A DNA stretch of 64,000 nt from Paenibacillus ferrarius. GTDB lineage: Bacteria > Bacillota > Bacilli > Paenibacillales > NBRC-103111. The DNA lies in NCBI RefSeq assembly GCF_002027705.1, contig NZ_MBTG01000002.1:62001-126000 (forward strand), given 5' to 3'. Both the position numbers and the translations under genes were made by a program. Within the stretch, counting starts at the first letter, position 1. Each line of letters starts with the position of its first letter. Below are positions 43,956-52,730 of the stretch, piece by piece. The notes beneath the pieces are model-generated. The model was not told where the DNA came from. It was given only the letters and a program-made list of their open reading frames with translations, and ran no database searches.

Positions 43956-44948
43956 TCACCCTGCAAGAATTTGATCAATAAGGTTCAATTCTTCTTCGGT
44001 AAAATTCGGCTGCTTCAATGCCGCTATATTATCATCCAATTGCTTCACTTTGCTTGCTCCTATTAGCGCAGAAGTCACATGCCCTTTGCGAAGAACCCAG
44101 GCCAATGCCATTTGAGCCAGACTTTGTCCTCGTTCTTGAGCTAATTTGTTAAGAAGACGCGACTTAGCTATCTTTTCTTCCGTAATATCCTCTGGTCTTA
44201 AGAAGACACTTCCCCCCGCTGCACGGGAGTCCGCCGGAATGTTATCCAAATACCGATCCGTCAGAAGCCCCCGAGCTAGCGGACTGTAAGCGATCGACCC
44301 AACGCCTTCTCTAGCCAGCAGCTCTTGCAGGCCTTGCTCCAAGCGTCGTTCGAACATCGAATAGTGGACTTGATGAATAATGAAAGGAGTCCCTTGGTTC
44401 TTCAATAGACGGACGGCTTCCTCCGTCTGCTCCGCATTATAGTTGGACACCCCAACGTAAAGCGCTTTTCCCTGACGAACAGCCTGATCTAGGGCTCCCA
44501 TCGTTTCTTCCAATGGCGTTTCGGTATCAAAGCGGTGCGAATAATAAATATCGACATAGTCCAGGCCTAGTCTTTTCAAGCTTTGGTCGAGGCTGGCGAG
44601 CATGCTTTTACGAGAGCCGCGCTCCCCATAAGGGCCGTCCCACATACGGTAGCCAGCTTTGGTCGCAATGATCAGCTCATCGCGGTACGGAAGTAGATCT
44701 TTTTTCAAAATTTGCCCAAAAGTCTCTTCAGCCGAGCCTGTCGGCGGTCCATAATTATTCGCAAGATCAAAATGCGTGATGCCCAGATCAAACGCATGCC
44801 GCGCCAAAGCTCTGCTGTTCTCGAACACATCGACGCCACCGAAATTATGCCATAACCCGAAGGAGATTGGCGGCAGCTTAAGGCCGCTTCGTCCCGTGCG
44901 ATTGTACGGCATTTCCGTGTAGCGATTTTCATTAGCCAAATAGTTCAT
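43956..44948 (-). CDS. Aldo-keto reductase, YghZ/MgrA type
   Basis: A 330-residue NADPH-dependent reductase. Start ATG 44948 follows GGGAGGT by 7 nt. The catalytic tetrad is visible: Asp and Tyr in HFDLANNYGPP, Lys in IIATKAGYRMWDGPYG and His in YYSHRFD. The sequence MPYNRTGRSGLKLPPISFGLWHNFG is typical of YghZ-type (AKR14) enzymes that reduce L-glyceraldehyde 3-phosphate or aromatic aldehydes, and of related uronate reductases. It is the last gene of the GH4 operon, following the cupin gene, so a role in sugar or uronate reduction is likely. Confidence 0.92.
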   Translation of the reverse strand: MNYLANENRYTEMPYNRTGRSGLKLPPISFGLWHNFGGVDVFENSRALARHAFDLGITHFDLANNYGPPTGSAEETFGQILKKDLLPYRDELIIATKAGYRMWDGPYGERGSRKSMLASLDQSLKRLGLDYVDIYYSHRFDTETPLEETMGALDQAVRQGKALYVGVSNYNAEQTEEAVRLLKNQGTPFIIHQVHYSMFERRLEQGLQELLAREGVGSIAYSPLARGLLTDRYLDNIPADSRAAGGSVFLRPEDITEEKIAKSRLLNKLAQERGQSLAQMALAWVLRKGHVTSALIGASKVKQLDDNIAALKQPNFTEEELNLIDQILAG

Positions 44949-45009
44949 TCGATTTACCTCCCAGAAATAGACGAGCGTCCTTGCAGCACCGGATGCCGGA
45001 AGACCAGGC

Positions 45010-45384
45010 TCAAACCGTTTCCTCATGCTGTTGATTCTTATGTCGGTTCGGGCCTGCATGGCACCATATCGTAACAATCGGATCGTCCTCGCTTGAATGG
45101 AGGTGATGATCCTCACCAGGCTCAACAATGATGATATCGCCGGTAGTCACCGCAATATGCTCGCCGTTAATCTCCATCGTTCCGGTTCCTTGCATAATGA
45201 CGAACGCTTCACAATCTCCATGGACATGATAGTCCCTTCCATCCGGCCCGTCATTCGTATGACTGCGTTCTCCCCGCTTCGCGAAAGAAAGACCGCCTGA
45301 AGATAAATAAGCGCCTGGCAAAACATCCTGCAAAATATGACCGTTCTTCTTCTCCTGCAAATCGCTTAAACGCAGCTTTTTCAT
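45010..45384 (-). CDS. Cupin-domain protein
   Basis: A 124-residue single-domain cupin. Metal-binding-type residues are in DYHVHGDCEAFVIMQGTGTMEI (first cupin motif, with HVH and Glu, quoted in part as HVHGDCEAFVIMQG) and PGEDHHLHSS (second motif His). Small cupins next to sugar-degrading genes often act as sugar or sugar-acid isomerases or ligand sensors; the function here is not known. GGAGGA precedes the ATG. It starts 3 nt after the GH36 stop and is followed by the aldo-keto reductase gene. Confidence 0.82.
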   Translation of the reverse strand: MKKLRLSDLQEKKNGHILQDVLPGAYLSSGGLSFAKRGERSHTNDGPDGRDYHVHGDCEAFVIMQGTGTMEINGEHIAVTTGDIIIVEPGEDHHLHSSEDDPIVTIWCHAGPNRHKNQQHEETV

Positions 45385-45387
45385 GGG

Positions 45388-47598
45388 TCATTCCTCCATT
45401 TTCAAACGGTAAAGGCGGCTTCGGAAATCGCCTTTCCAGATTGGTAAATTAAGACCTATATGCATCAATTCGTCACCGCCGAAGCATTCTACTGTCTCAT
45501 CCGCTGCATCTGCATCGAACAACTGATAATTGCTTCCTGCTTCCAAGCCCTTAAGCCGCAGCTTTTTAAGCGGTGCATTCGGTTCTGACAGCACTTGGAA
45601 ATAAGCGACCAAAGCTTCCTTCCGATCTTCTGAAACAAACATCCAAGCTGCATCGACGCCATGAAAAGGAGAACTCAATCGGTAAAACTCTCCGAATTGG
45701 ATCAATGGCCGCAGTTCTTTATAAAGTGCAACTTGCTGCTTCACGGCTTCCTTTTCTGCTTCTGTCAAAGTGGTCAAATCCATCTCATAGCCGAAATTGC
45801 CCGACATGGCCACATGACCCCTTATATCCAGCGGCGTCGTGCGATGCACTTGATGGTTAGGCACCGCGGAAATGTGGGCGCCCATCGTGCTGATCGGATA
45901 AACGATGCTCGTTCCATATTGAATTTTCAACCGTTCCACAGCATCCGTATTATCGCTCGTCCATGTCTGCGGCATATAGTAGAGCATGCCGGGATCGAAT
46001 CGGCCGCCGCCGCCGGAGCAGCTTTCGAACAGCACATGGGGGAAAGCGGAAGTTACCCGCTCCATGACCTCATATAGCCCAAGCATATAGCGGTGGGCCG
46101 TCTCGCGCTGCCGCTCCGGCGGGAGCTGAGCGGAACCTATTTCCGTCATGTTTCGATTCATGTCCCACTTAACATATGTGATCCGGCTGCTTGCAAGAAT
46201 ATCGCTCATGACCGTTACGATGTAATCCCTTACATCTTGACGCGAATAATCCAGGATGAGCTGCTGTCTCGCTTCCGTCCTGCGCCGGCCAGGCACGTGC
46301 AGGCACCAGTCTGGATGCGCGCGATACAAATCACTGTCTGGGGATACCATCTCAGGCTCAAACCACAGACCAAACTCCAAATCTTGACCATTCACTCGGT
46401 TTGCCAAATCGGGCAGTCCCTCTGGAAGCTTGTTGTGATCAACAAACCAATCACCAAGCGAGCTCTTATCGTTGTCTCGTTTGCCGAACCAGCCATCGTC
46501 CAGTACGAGAAGTTCAAGACCAAGCTCCTTGCCAACTTTGGCAAGCTCCACGATTTTAGCCGCATCAAAGTTAAAATAGGTCGCTTCCCAGTTGTTAATG
46601 AGAATCGGTCTGTGACGGTCACGGAATTCCCCACGGCATAATCGTGTGCGGTACAGCTTATGATAGGTGCGCGACATCCCGCCAATGCCTTCCGATGAAT
46701 AAACGAGAACAGCCTCAGGCGTTTGAAAGGTTTGCTGTGCTTCTAGAAGCCACGAGAAATCAAACGAGTTAATCCCCATGACAACGCGCGTTGTTCCGTA
46801 GGGGTCCACCTCCGCTTGGGCAACAAAGCTGCCGCTATACACCAGACTGAAGCCGTAGGCATCGCCATGATCTTCATCCGCTTGCTTAGAAAGCAGGGCC
46901 ATAAAGGGATTGAGCGAATGGCTGCTGCTTCCCCGGCGGCTCTCAATCACCGACCCGCCTGTCACAATTGGGCGGCGCTGGATATGACGCTCGCGCGCCC
47001 ATGTGCCTGACAAGTGAAGCATATCCAAGTCGCAATGAGCTAGATCCAGGCCAAAGCTTAAGGCTCTGAGCAGCTTGATCGGCCGACTCCCCACATTTAC
47101 AAACCTTACAGAACGTGTTATTACATCGAAATCGCGAAATACGGTGTACGTAAGAATTACTTTCAAACCAATCGTTTGATCGATCAGCGTGATATCCATA
47201 CTCTCTGCTTCTCGTTCATCTTCTACATAGGTTGCCGGCAATCCTTCCAGCTGTGGCTTACCGGCATAAATCCGGTGGGACTCATAGAGGAGTTCGCTGA
47301 CAGTCGTTCCGTCATCCATCTGAACTTGATAGGCGGGAACACGAAAATCACTGCCCCCATATGCCGGAAATTCCTGCGGCAGCGTGTCCAGCGACAGCGT
47401 TAGATCATTCGGATCGGTCGAAGGCGAGAAAGAACAACGACGGCGTATAGCCAGCAAGCCTCCCAAATGGCTTCCCCTTACCCTGCGTCCCCAATGCACG
47501 TGAGCAAGATATTTCGATTTCATCAATTGCATGATATAGCTGGATGACTTTCCTTGAAGATGGAAAGTTTGTGAAGCCGCATCGAAGACAATCCCCAT
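45388..47598 (-). CDS. Alpha-galactosidase, GH36
   Basis: A 736-residue enzyme of standard bacterial GH36 length. N-terminal beta-supersandwich, then the barrel (LVLDDGWFGKRD, WFEPEMVSPDSDLY). The nucleophile is Asp479 in YVKWDMNR and the acid/base is Asp549 in TWTSDNTDAVERL; ESCSGGGGRFD is the expected glycine-rich loop. It hydrolyses terminal alpha-1,6-galactosyl groups with retention. No signal peptide, so it is cytoplasmic and acts on imported oligosaccharides. Start ATG 47598 follows GGAGGAG by 9 nt and is preferred to upstream in-frame starts. It lies in the operon GH4, MATE, GH36, cupin, aldo-keto reductase. Confidence 0.95.
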   Translation of the reverse strand: MGIVFDAASQTFHLQGKSSSYIMQLMKSKYLAHVHWGRRVRGSHLGGLLAIRRRCSFSPSTDPNDLTLSLDTLPQEFPAYGGSDFRVPAYQVQMDDGTTVSELLYESHRIYAGKPQLEGLPATYVEDEREAESMDITLIDQTIGLKVILTYTVFRDFDVITRSVRFVNVGSRPIKLLRALSFGLDLAHCDLDMLHLSGTWARERHIQRRPIVTGGSVIESRRGSSSHSLNPFMALLSKQADEDHGDAYGFSLVYSGSFVAQAEVDPYGTTRVVMGINSFDFSWLLEAQQTFQTPEAVLVYSSEGIGGMSRTYHKLYRTRLCRGEFRDRHRPILINNWEATYFNFDAAKIVELAKVGKELGLELLVLDDGWFGKRDNDKSSLGDWFVDHNKLPEGLPDLANRVNGQDLEFGLWFEPEMVSPDSDLYRAHPDWCLHVPGRRRTEARQQLILDYSRQDVRDYIVTVMSDILASSRITYVKWDMNRNMTEIGSAQLPPERQRETAHRYMLGLYEVMERVTSAFPHVLFESCSGGGGRFDPGMLYYMPQTWTSDNTDAVERLKIQYGTSIVYPISTMGAHISAVPNHQVHRTTPLDIRGHVAMSGNFGYEMDLTTLTEAEKEAVKQQVALYKELRPLIQFGEFYRLSSPFHGVDAAWMFVSEDRKEALVAYFQVLSEPNAPLKKLRLKGLEAGSNYQLFDADAADETVECFGGDELMHIGLNLPIWKGDFRSRLYRLKMEE

Positions 47599-47621
47599 AC
47601 CCCGCATCTCCTCCGTATCTG

Positions 47622-49007
47622 TTAAATTTTCACATGTTTCCAAGCCATGCGTTTAAACCTAAAATAAATCAAATTTGAACGCAAATATTGATCGCAGGCC
47701 ACAGCACTCCATAAGCCGAACATGCCCCACTCAAAGATATAAACAAACAAGTAGCTGAGTAAGACCCTTACTCCCCATACGCCGATTAAAGTGGAATATA
47801 AGGGATAACGCGTATCTCCGGCTCCTCGCAACGCTCCACCCAGAACAAACTGCGAGATTTGAGAAACTTGAATGAAGCCGACAATCCGCAGAGCCCACGA
47901 ACCTTCACGAATGATCGTTTCGTCACTCGTATAAAGTCTAAATATATGAGGAGCGAAGATGATAAATGCAGCTCCCATGATGCCGCCCAGTAGCATGCCG
48001 TACTTCCTGACTTGCCATACATACCGCTCGGCAAGATCAGGCTTGCCCACGCCAAGCGTCTGACCAACTAATGTAGAAGCCGCTATAGCAAATGCAGCCC
48101 CCGGCATGAAGGAGATGCCGATGATACTCGTCACAATTTGTGAAGCTGCAACTGCAACCATCCCCAGTCCTGCACAAATTTTGACAAAGGTCATAATGCC
48201 CAGACGCATAATAAGCTGCTCAAGACTCGTCGGGATGCCAATTTTCAACATACGGAGAACCATCTTGGTATCCAAACGGCTAATATCTGTCAAACCGATA
48301 CGGACGGCAAATCTTCCGCTGAACATGACCGCTATGAAACAGACCATAGCCCCGGCCTGCACCAGTAAGGTGGCAATGGCAGCCCCTGTGACGCCCATTT
48401 CCGATGCTCCGAGATGCCCATAAATCAACACAAATCCGAGAGAAATGGAAAGGCAGCCCGATAATACATTAATTTTCATCGGAGTCCGAGTATCCCCAGC
48501 CCCTCGTAAGATAGCGGACAAGGCGGATGAGATCGAAGAAAAGCCAATAGATAGAAACATCAACCTCGCATATGTCAAACCATATTGGACGACCTCCGCA
48601 TTCGCTCCCATCAAGCGCAGCATATCTTCCGCACAAGTAACGCCAAGCAGTACGATGATAATAGACAGCAGGGAACCGAGCAGGAGCGACTGCCCAGCAG
48701 CTCGGTTCGCATCCGTCATCTGTCCCGCTCCAGTGGAACGGGCGACAATAACCGTCGTCCCCGTATTGAGCGCCGCAAAAACGACAGTCATTAATAAATA
48801 AGGCTGGCTCGTTAAGCCAACTGCCGCAACAGCAGTCGCTCCCAAGTGACCAACCAGAATCATCATTACCATTTGCGTAATATTTATCAGCAGCATCTCT
48901 GCCAAAGATGGGCCTGCCAGCCCAAAAATGATCCGACGAACAGCCTTTTCATCTTGTGGATCAATCGTAACAGCTTCGCTCTTGTCGAACTTTAACCCTG
49001 AACTCAT
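47622..49007 (-). CDS. MATE-family transporter
   Basis: A 461-residue protein with about twelve membrane helices and MATE features (IIFGLAGPSLAEMLLINITQMVMM; AALNTGTTVIVARSTGAG; ILRGAGDTRTPM, repeated as ALRGAGDTRYPL in the second half). MATE proteins export small organic compounds using sodium or proton gradients. Its place between GH4 and GH36 genes is unusual; it might export a sugar-derived product. The ribosome site is weak, so translation may depend on coupling with the GH4 gene 13 nt upstream. Confidence 0.92.
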   Translation of the reverse strand: MSSGLKFDKSEAVTIDPQDEKAVRRIIFGLAGPSLAEMLLINITQMVMMILVGHLGATAVAAVGLTSQPYLLMTVVFAALNTGTTVIVARSTGAGQMTDANRAAGQSLLLGSLLSIIIVLLGVTCAEDMLRLMGANAEVVQYGLTYARLMFLSIGFSSISSALSAILRGAGDTRTPMKINVLSGCLSISLGFVLIYGHLGASEMGVTGAAIATLLVQAGAMVCFIAVMFSGRFAVRIGLTDISRLDTKMVLRMLKIGIPTSLEQLIMRLGIMTFVKICAGLGMVAVAASQIVTSIIGISFMPGAAFAIAASTLVGQTLGVGKPDLAERYVWQVRKYGMLLGGIMGAAFIIFAPHIFRLYTSDETIIREGSWALRIVGFIQVSQISQFVLGGALRGAGDTRYPLYSTLIGVWGVRVLLSYLFVYIFEWGMFGLWSAVACDQYLRSNLIYFRFKRMAWKHVKI

Positions 49008-49020
49008 GGCCGGCCCGCCA

Positions 49021-50406
49021 TTAGATGTTCCATCCAGGCAAGTAAGCTTTCGTATTGCGCAGCATCTGATCGAACAACACCTCAGCCTGATTCACATCCA
49101 TATTCACCAGGGGATCATTCACGAATGCATGAAACGCCAGCCCTTTGTCCTTTTGGAGAGCAGCCTTCAGAATAAGCTCCTGATTCATCGCATGACGAAG
49201 CACCAGATTATTCACTTCCATCGGAAGCTCACCTGCATAAACAGGGCGCAAACTGTTCGCGGAGAACTCAGCATTCGTCTCTACAACAACACCCAACGGC
49301 ATATTTTTCATTTGCCCCACATTAGGAACGTTGATATTGGTAACAAAACGCTGCAAGCCGATCAGACCTTTCAGCTGTCTAACTTCTTCCTCTCCTGACG
49401 CCTTAAGTGGAAGCTTTTCTTCGCCGCTAAGCAGCTTGCCATAAAACAGCTCTGTTGCTGCATGCTTTTCGACACGGCTTTGTACCGTCGTTAATCCAAA
49501 CTTCCATGCGCGAACCGTTTCCGCGTCTTTCATATACCAAGGAGGCATGAACTCCGCCAAGTGACGGTCTCCTGCCGCTGCAATGACGCCATATCGCCGA
49601 AACAAATCAAACTTCACGCGGTTGGCTGCTGTATAAGTGTTCGTCATCCATGCATCTTTGTTGTGCTCGAAGCCGGATTCAAAATATTTATCTACAAACT
49701 TCCGATACATGGGAATTAAGTCCATATTCTGATAAGTTGCTTGATCGACCCATGTAAAATGATTAATGCCAAGCACATTCACTTTCACTTCATCGCGATG
49801 TACGCCTTCTATCCCTTCCATATCGCGCAGCATGCGAATCAAAAGTCCCTGCGTTCCAAAAATCTCATGGCAGCACCCAAGCGCTTTAATTTTAGGAAAC
49901 ACCTCAAACAATGTTCGCGTACAAAGGGTCATCGGATTCGTATAGTTGAACACCCAGGCATCCGGCGAGAATCGCTCAATGGCTTGGGCAATTTCCACAT
50001 ACATGGGAATCGTGCGCAGCGCTCTGACCAGTCCACCGGGACCAGTCGTGTCCCCCACGGCTTGATAGATCCCATATTTCTCTGGTTCATGAACATCCGA
50101 TTCCATTTCGCGGAACGTTCCAGGAAGGATCGAAATGAACACAAAGTCGCATCCGCTCAGCGCCTCTTGGAGCGTCGGATAAGCCTTATACGTCCATTTG
50201 GACTTCGCTTCTGGGTAGTCAGCAACCGAGTTGCCCAATTTCTCATTATTTTTGGCCTTGTGATAGTCAAGGTCATACAAACGAATCGTGCCGGACAATT
50301 GATCATCAAGCGCCAAATCAGCAATCAGATTTTTGGCCCAATACATAGAGCCGCCACCAATATAAGCGATTTGGATTCCGCTGACCTTCTCATTCGCAAA
50401 TTTCAT
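49021..50406 (-). CDS. GH4 glycosidase, LplD/alpha-galacturonidase-like
   Basis: A 461-residue GH4 enzyme, a family that uses NAD and a divalent metal in an oxidation-elimination mechanism. The dinucleotide motif is IAYIGGGSMYWAKNL. The metal ligands are Cys in LGCCHEIFGTQ and His in VLGINHFTWVDQ; FNYTNPM is also typical. The overall pattern and the LplB/LplC context resemble Bacillus subtilis LplD, an alpha-galacturonidase, although alpha-galactosidase or glucosidase activity cannot be excluded. It is cytoplasmic. GAGGAGG precedes the ATG. It heads a five-gene operon driven by an operator-bearing promoter. Confidence 0.92.
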   Translation of the reverse strand: MKFANEKVSGIQIAYIGGGSMYWAKNLIADLALDDQLSGTIRLYDLDYHKAKNNEKLGNSVADYPEAKSKWTYKAYPTLQEALSGCDFVFISILPGTFREMESDVHEPEKYGIYQAVGDTTGPGGLVRALRTIPMYVEIAQAIERFSPDAWVFNYTNPMTLCTRTLFEVFPKIKALGCCHEIFGTQGLLIRMLRDMEGIEGVHRDEVKVNVLGINHFTWVDQATYQNMDLIPMYRKFVDKYFESGFEHNKDAWMTNTYTAANRVKFDLFRRYGVIAAAGDRHLAEFMPPWYMKDAETVRAWKFGLTTVQSRVEKHAATELFYGKLLSGEEKLPLKASGEEEVRQLKGLIGLQRFVTNINVPNVGQMKNMPLGVVVETNAEFSANSLRPVYAGELPMEVNNLVLRHAMNQELILKAALQKDKGLAFHAFVNDPLVNMDVNQAEVLFDQMLRNTKAYLPGWNI

Positions 50407-50467
50407 GTTGCCCTCCTCATTGACTTCCCATTTCTCATCTTGGCTGAATCATCGTCCATACGTTATC

Positions 50468-50530
50468 AGTATAGAAAACAATTCCACAATACGGCATGGC
50501 AAAAATTAAGTGAGGTTGTGGTTTTTTACA
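50468..50530 (-). promoter_or_regulatory. Shared-operator promoter of the GH4 operon
   Basis: On the minus strand GTAAAAAACCACAACCTC starts at 50529 and the -10 TATACT is at 50473-50468, 56 nt from its first base. TTAATTTTTGCC begins 20 nt into the site as a second half. Apart from spacing, it also resembles the 14076 copy between operator and -10 (shared TTAATTTT and GGAAT blocks). Confidence 0.72.
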
Positions 50531-50743
50531 CTTTTCAACAAACCGGAGAGCTTTTTTCAACAACTGGGGCGGCGGTTTATTTGCGGAGAGATGGGGGTTG
50601 GTGGGGGGGCTTAAGGGGCTGTCCCAAGAGGGGATCAGTCTATGAACGCATGGAGCTTCTATTGGTGGAAAACGATGGAACTTGGAGCGAATAAGAGTCT
50701 CTGGTTATTTGACGCAGAGTGGAGGTCATGTTCGCAGCTCCTA

Positions 50744-51012
50744 GATTCTGAAAAGCCTGCGAAAGTACAGGCTTTCTCGACCAAATCGTGTGAAAACATG
50801 GGAAAGCCTGCGATTGTGCAGGCTTTTTAAGCTTTTTCATTCTGGATTCGAAAAAAGGTCTCAAAAAGATGCATTATCGCAGGCTTTTTACTATTTTGCT
50901 GGTTCTCAAGAACAAAAGGATGCATTATCGCAGGAATTATGCGAAATATCCGGACGAGTCCGAGGAATTCTGCCAGCATGAGCAGAACCAAGCCATTCAA
51001 CTCAAGCCGCCG
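50744..51012. repeat. Multi-hairpin repeat element, first copy
   Basis: Four CCTGC/GCAGG-type hairpin units (for example GCCTGCGATTGTGCAGGC) lie about 50-60 nt apart with A/T-rich linkers. The whole stretch recurs at 51893-52225 in the same orientation, and a diverged copy lies at 14339-14525. Because the linkers are conserved between copies, this is a dispersed element and not a CRISPR array. No gene is supported from 50530 to 52730. Confidence 0.7.
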
Positions 51013-51019
51013 GTGGTGG

Positions 51020-51810
51020 TGTTGGTGGTGGGGCTGGTGATGCTAGTGAGTGGTGGTCGTGCTGCTGGTGCTGGGATGCTACTGGTGTTGGTCGTGCTGC
51101 TGGTGTTGGTCAAGCTGCTGGTGCTGGGATGCTACTCGTGCTGGTCTTGCTGCTGGTGCTGGGATGCTACTCGTGCTGGTCGTGCTGGTCGTGCTGCTGA
51201 TGTTGGTCAAGCTACTGGTGCTGAGATGCTACTGGTGTTGGTCGTGCTGTTGGTGCTAGTGATGCTAGTTACGCTGGTCGTGCTAGTGGTGCTGGGATGC
51301 TACTGGTGTTGGTCGTGCTACTGGTGCTGGGATGCTACTAGTGTTGGTCGTGCTGTTGGTGCTGGGATGCTACTAGTGTTGGTCGTGCTGTTGGTGCTAG
51401 TAATGCTAGTTACGCTGGTCGTGCTAGTGGTGCTGGGATGCTACTGGTGTTGGTCGTGCTACTGGTGCTGGGATGCTACTAGTGTTGGTCGTACTGTTGG
51501 TGCTGGGATGCTACTAGTGTTGGTCGTGCTGTTGGTGCTAGTGATGCTAGTTACGCTGGTCGTGCTAGTGGTGCTGGGATGCTACTGGTGTTGGTCGTGC
51601 TACTGGTGCTGGGATGCTACTAGTGTTGGTCGTACTGTTGGTGCTGGGATGCTACTAGTGTTGGTCGTGCTGTTGGTGCTAGTGATGCTAGTTACGCTGG
51701 TCGTGCTAGTGGTGCTGGGATGCTACTGGTGTTGGTCGTGCTACTGGTGCTGGTCGTGCTACTGGTGCTGGTCGTGCTGCTGGTGCTGGTGGCGGTAGAG
51801 GTGGCGGGAC
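51020..51810. repeat. Minisatellite with a 141-bp period
   Basis: A G/T-rich tract of GGTCGTGCT and GGTGCTGGGATGCTAC words. A clear higher-order period of 141 bp starts at 51301, 51442, 51583 and 51724, with shorter irregular units before that. The copies are nearly identical, so recent expansion is likely. A long plus-strand frame exists only because 141 is a multiple of three; its product would be Leu/Val/Cys/Trp-rich with no credible start. Confidence 0.8.
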
Positions 51811-51892
51811 TATCCGCAAGGGGATCCGCATATGAACTGAACACTTCCTAACTAACATTACAAAACGCCTCCAAACCACCATTCACGGCTCA

Positions 51893-52225
51893 CCGATTTT
51901 GAAAACCTGCAAAAGTGCAGGCTTTCTCGATCAAATCATGTGAAAACATCAGAAAACCTGCGATTATGCAGGCTTTTTAAGCTTTTCCATCCTGAAATCA
52001 AAAAAAGGCTTCGAAAGGATGCATATTCGCAGGATTTTTAAGCTTTTCCATCCTGAAATCAAAAAAAGGCTTCGAAAGGATGCATATTCGCAGGATTTTT
52101 ACTATTTTGCTGGTTCTCAAGAGTAAAAGGATGCATTATCGCAGGAATTTTGCGAAATATGCGGACTAGCCTGAGGCAATATGCCAACATGAGCAGAATC
52201 AAGCCAATCAAGCGACTCCAGCCAC
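51893..52225. repeat. Multi-hairpin repeat element, second copy with internal 61-bp duplication
   Basis: This is homologous to 50744-51012 from the first CCTGC unit to the CCAACATGAGCAGAA-type end. It contains an extra exact tandem copy of a 61-bp unit (GCTTTTCCATCCTG at 51981 and 52042). Confidence 0.7.
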
Positions 52226-52309
52226 CCTACCATGAAAGTGTGTATAAATAGAAAGACAGGTATAACCCAGCTGCCAGCCGTCTTTCCGAAAAAACGCAAT
52301 TTTTCGAGT

Positions 52310-52552
52310 TCTGGTGGTATTTGTATGGTGCTGGTGCAGTGCAGGTGTGGTGTTTGTATGGTGTTGTTGCGGTATTAGTACGGTGCTGGTGTAGTGCGGT
52401 ATTAGTACGGTGTCGGTGCAGTGTTGGTGCGATGTTGGTGGTATAGAAGATAATGCTGGTAGTAGAGGTGGCGTGACTCCCCCACAAGAGTATCCGCATA
52501 TGAACTGAACGCGTCCCGACTAATATTACTTAACGCCTCCAAAACCACTGCG
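52310..52552. repeat. Second G/T-rich repeat tract and duplicated module tail
   Basis: 52310-52445 holds degenerate GGTGCTGGTGTAGTGCGGTA-type words. The following stretch (about 52459-52552) repeats 51791-51882, including TATCCGCATATGAACTGAAC and CGCCTCCAAA. Together with the hairpin elements this shows that a module of hairpins, G/T tract and tail is present twice in tandem. 52553-52730 shows no gene. Confidence 0.65.
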
Positions 52553-52730
52553 AAAGTGTGAATGGAGGCGTTGTGTGAAGGCAGGTTACTAATCCAAAAA
52601 TGGCTTTTGGGACTGCCCCATTTTGCCGCAGAGTTGAAGAATAACTCGCACCTCCTAGATAGAATTAGAGGCCTTCGAGACTTCTATTTGCCGAAACGGC
52701 GAGGACTGGAGCCGAAAAAGTGAACGAGCG

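Noticed and set aside
50869..51798. A 309-codon plus-strand open frame across the minisatellite
   Set aside because: It starts inside the hairpin element without a ribosome site, is open only because the 141-bp period is divisible by three, and codes a Leu/Val/Cys/Trp repeat with no family resemblance.
50744..52225. Regularly spaced CCTGC/GCAGG units as a CRISPR array
   Set aside because: The sequences between units are conserved between element copies, unit spacing varies from about 51 to 61 nt, and no cas genes are present.
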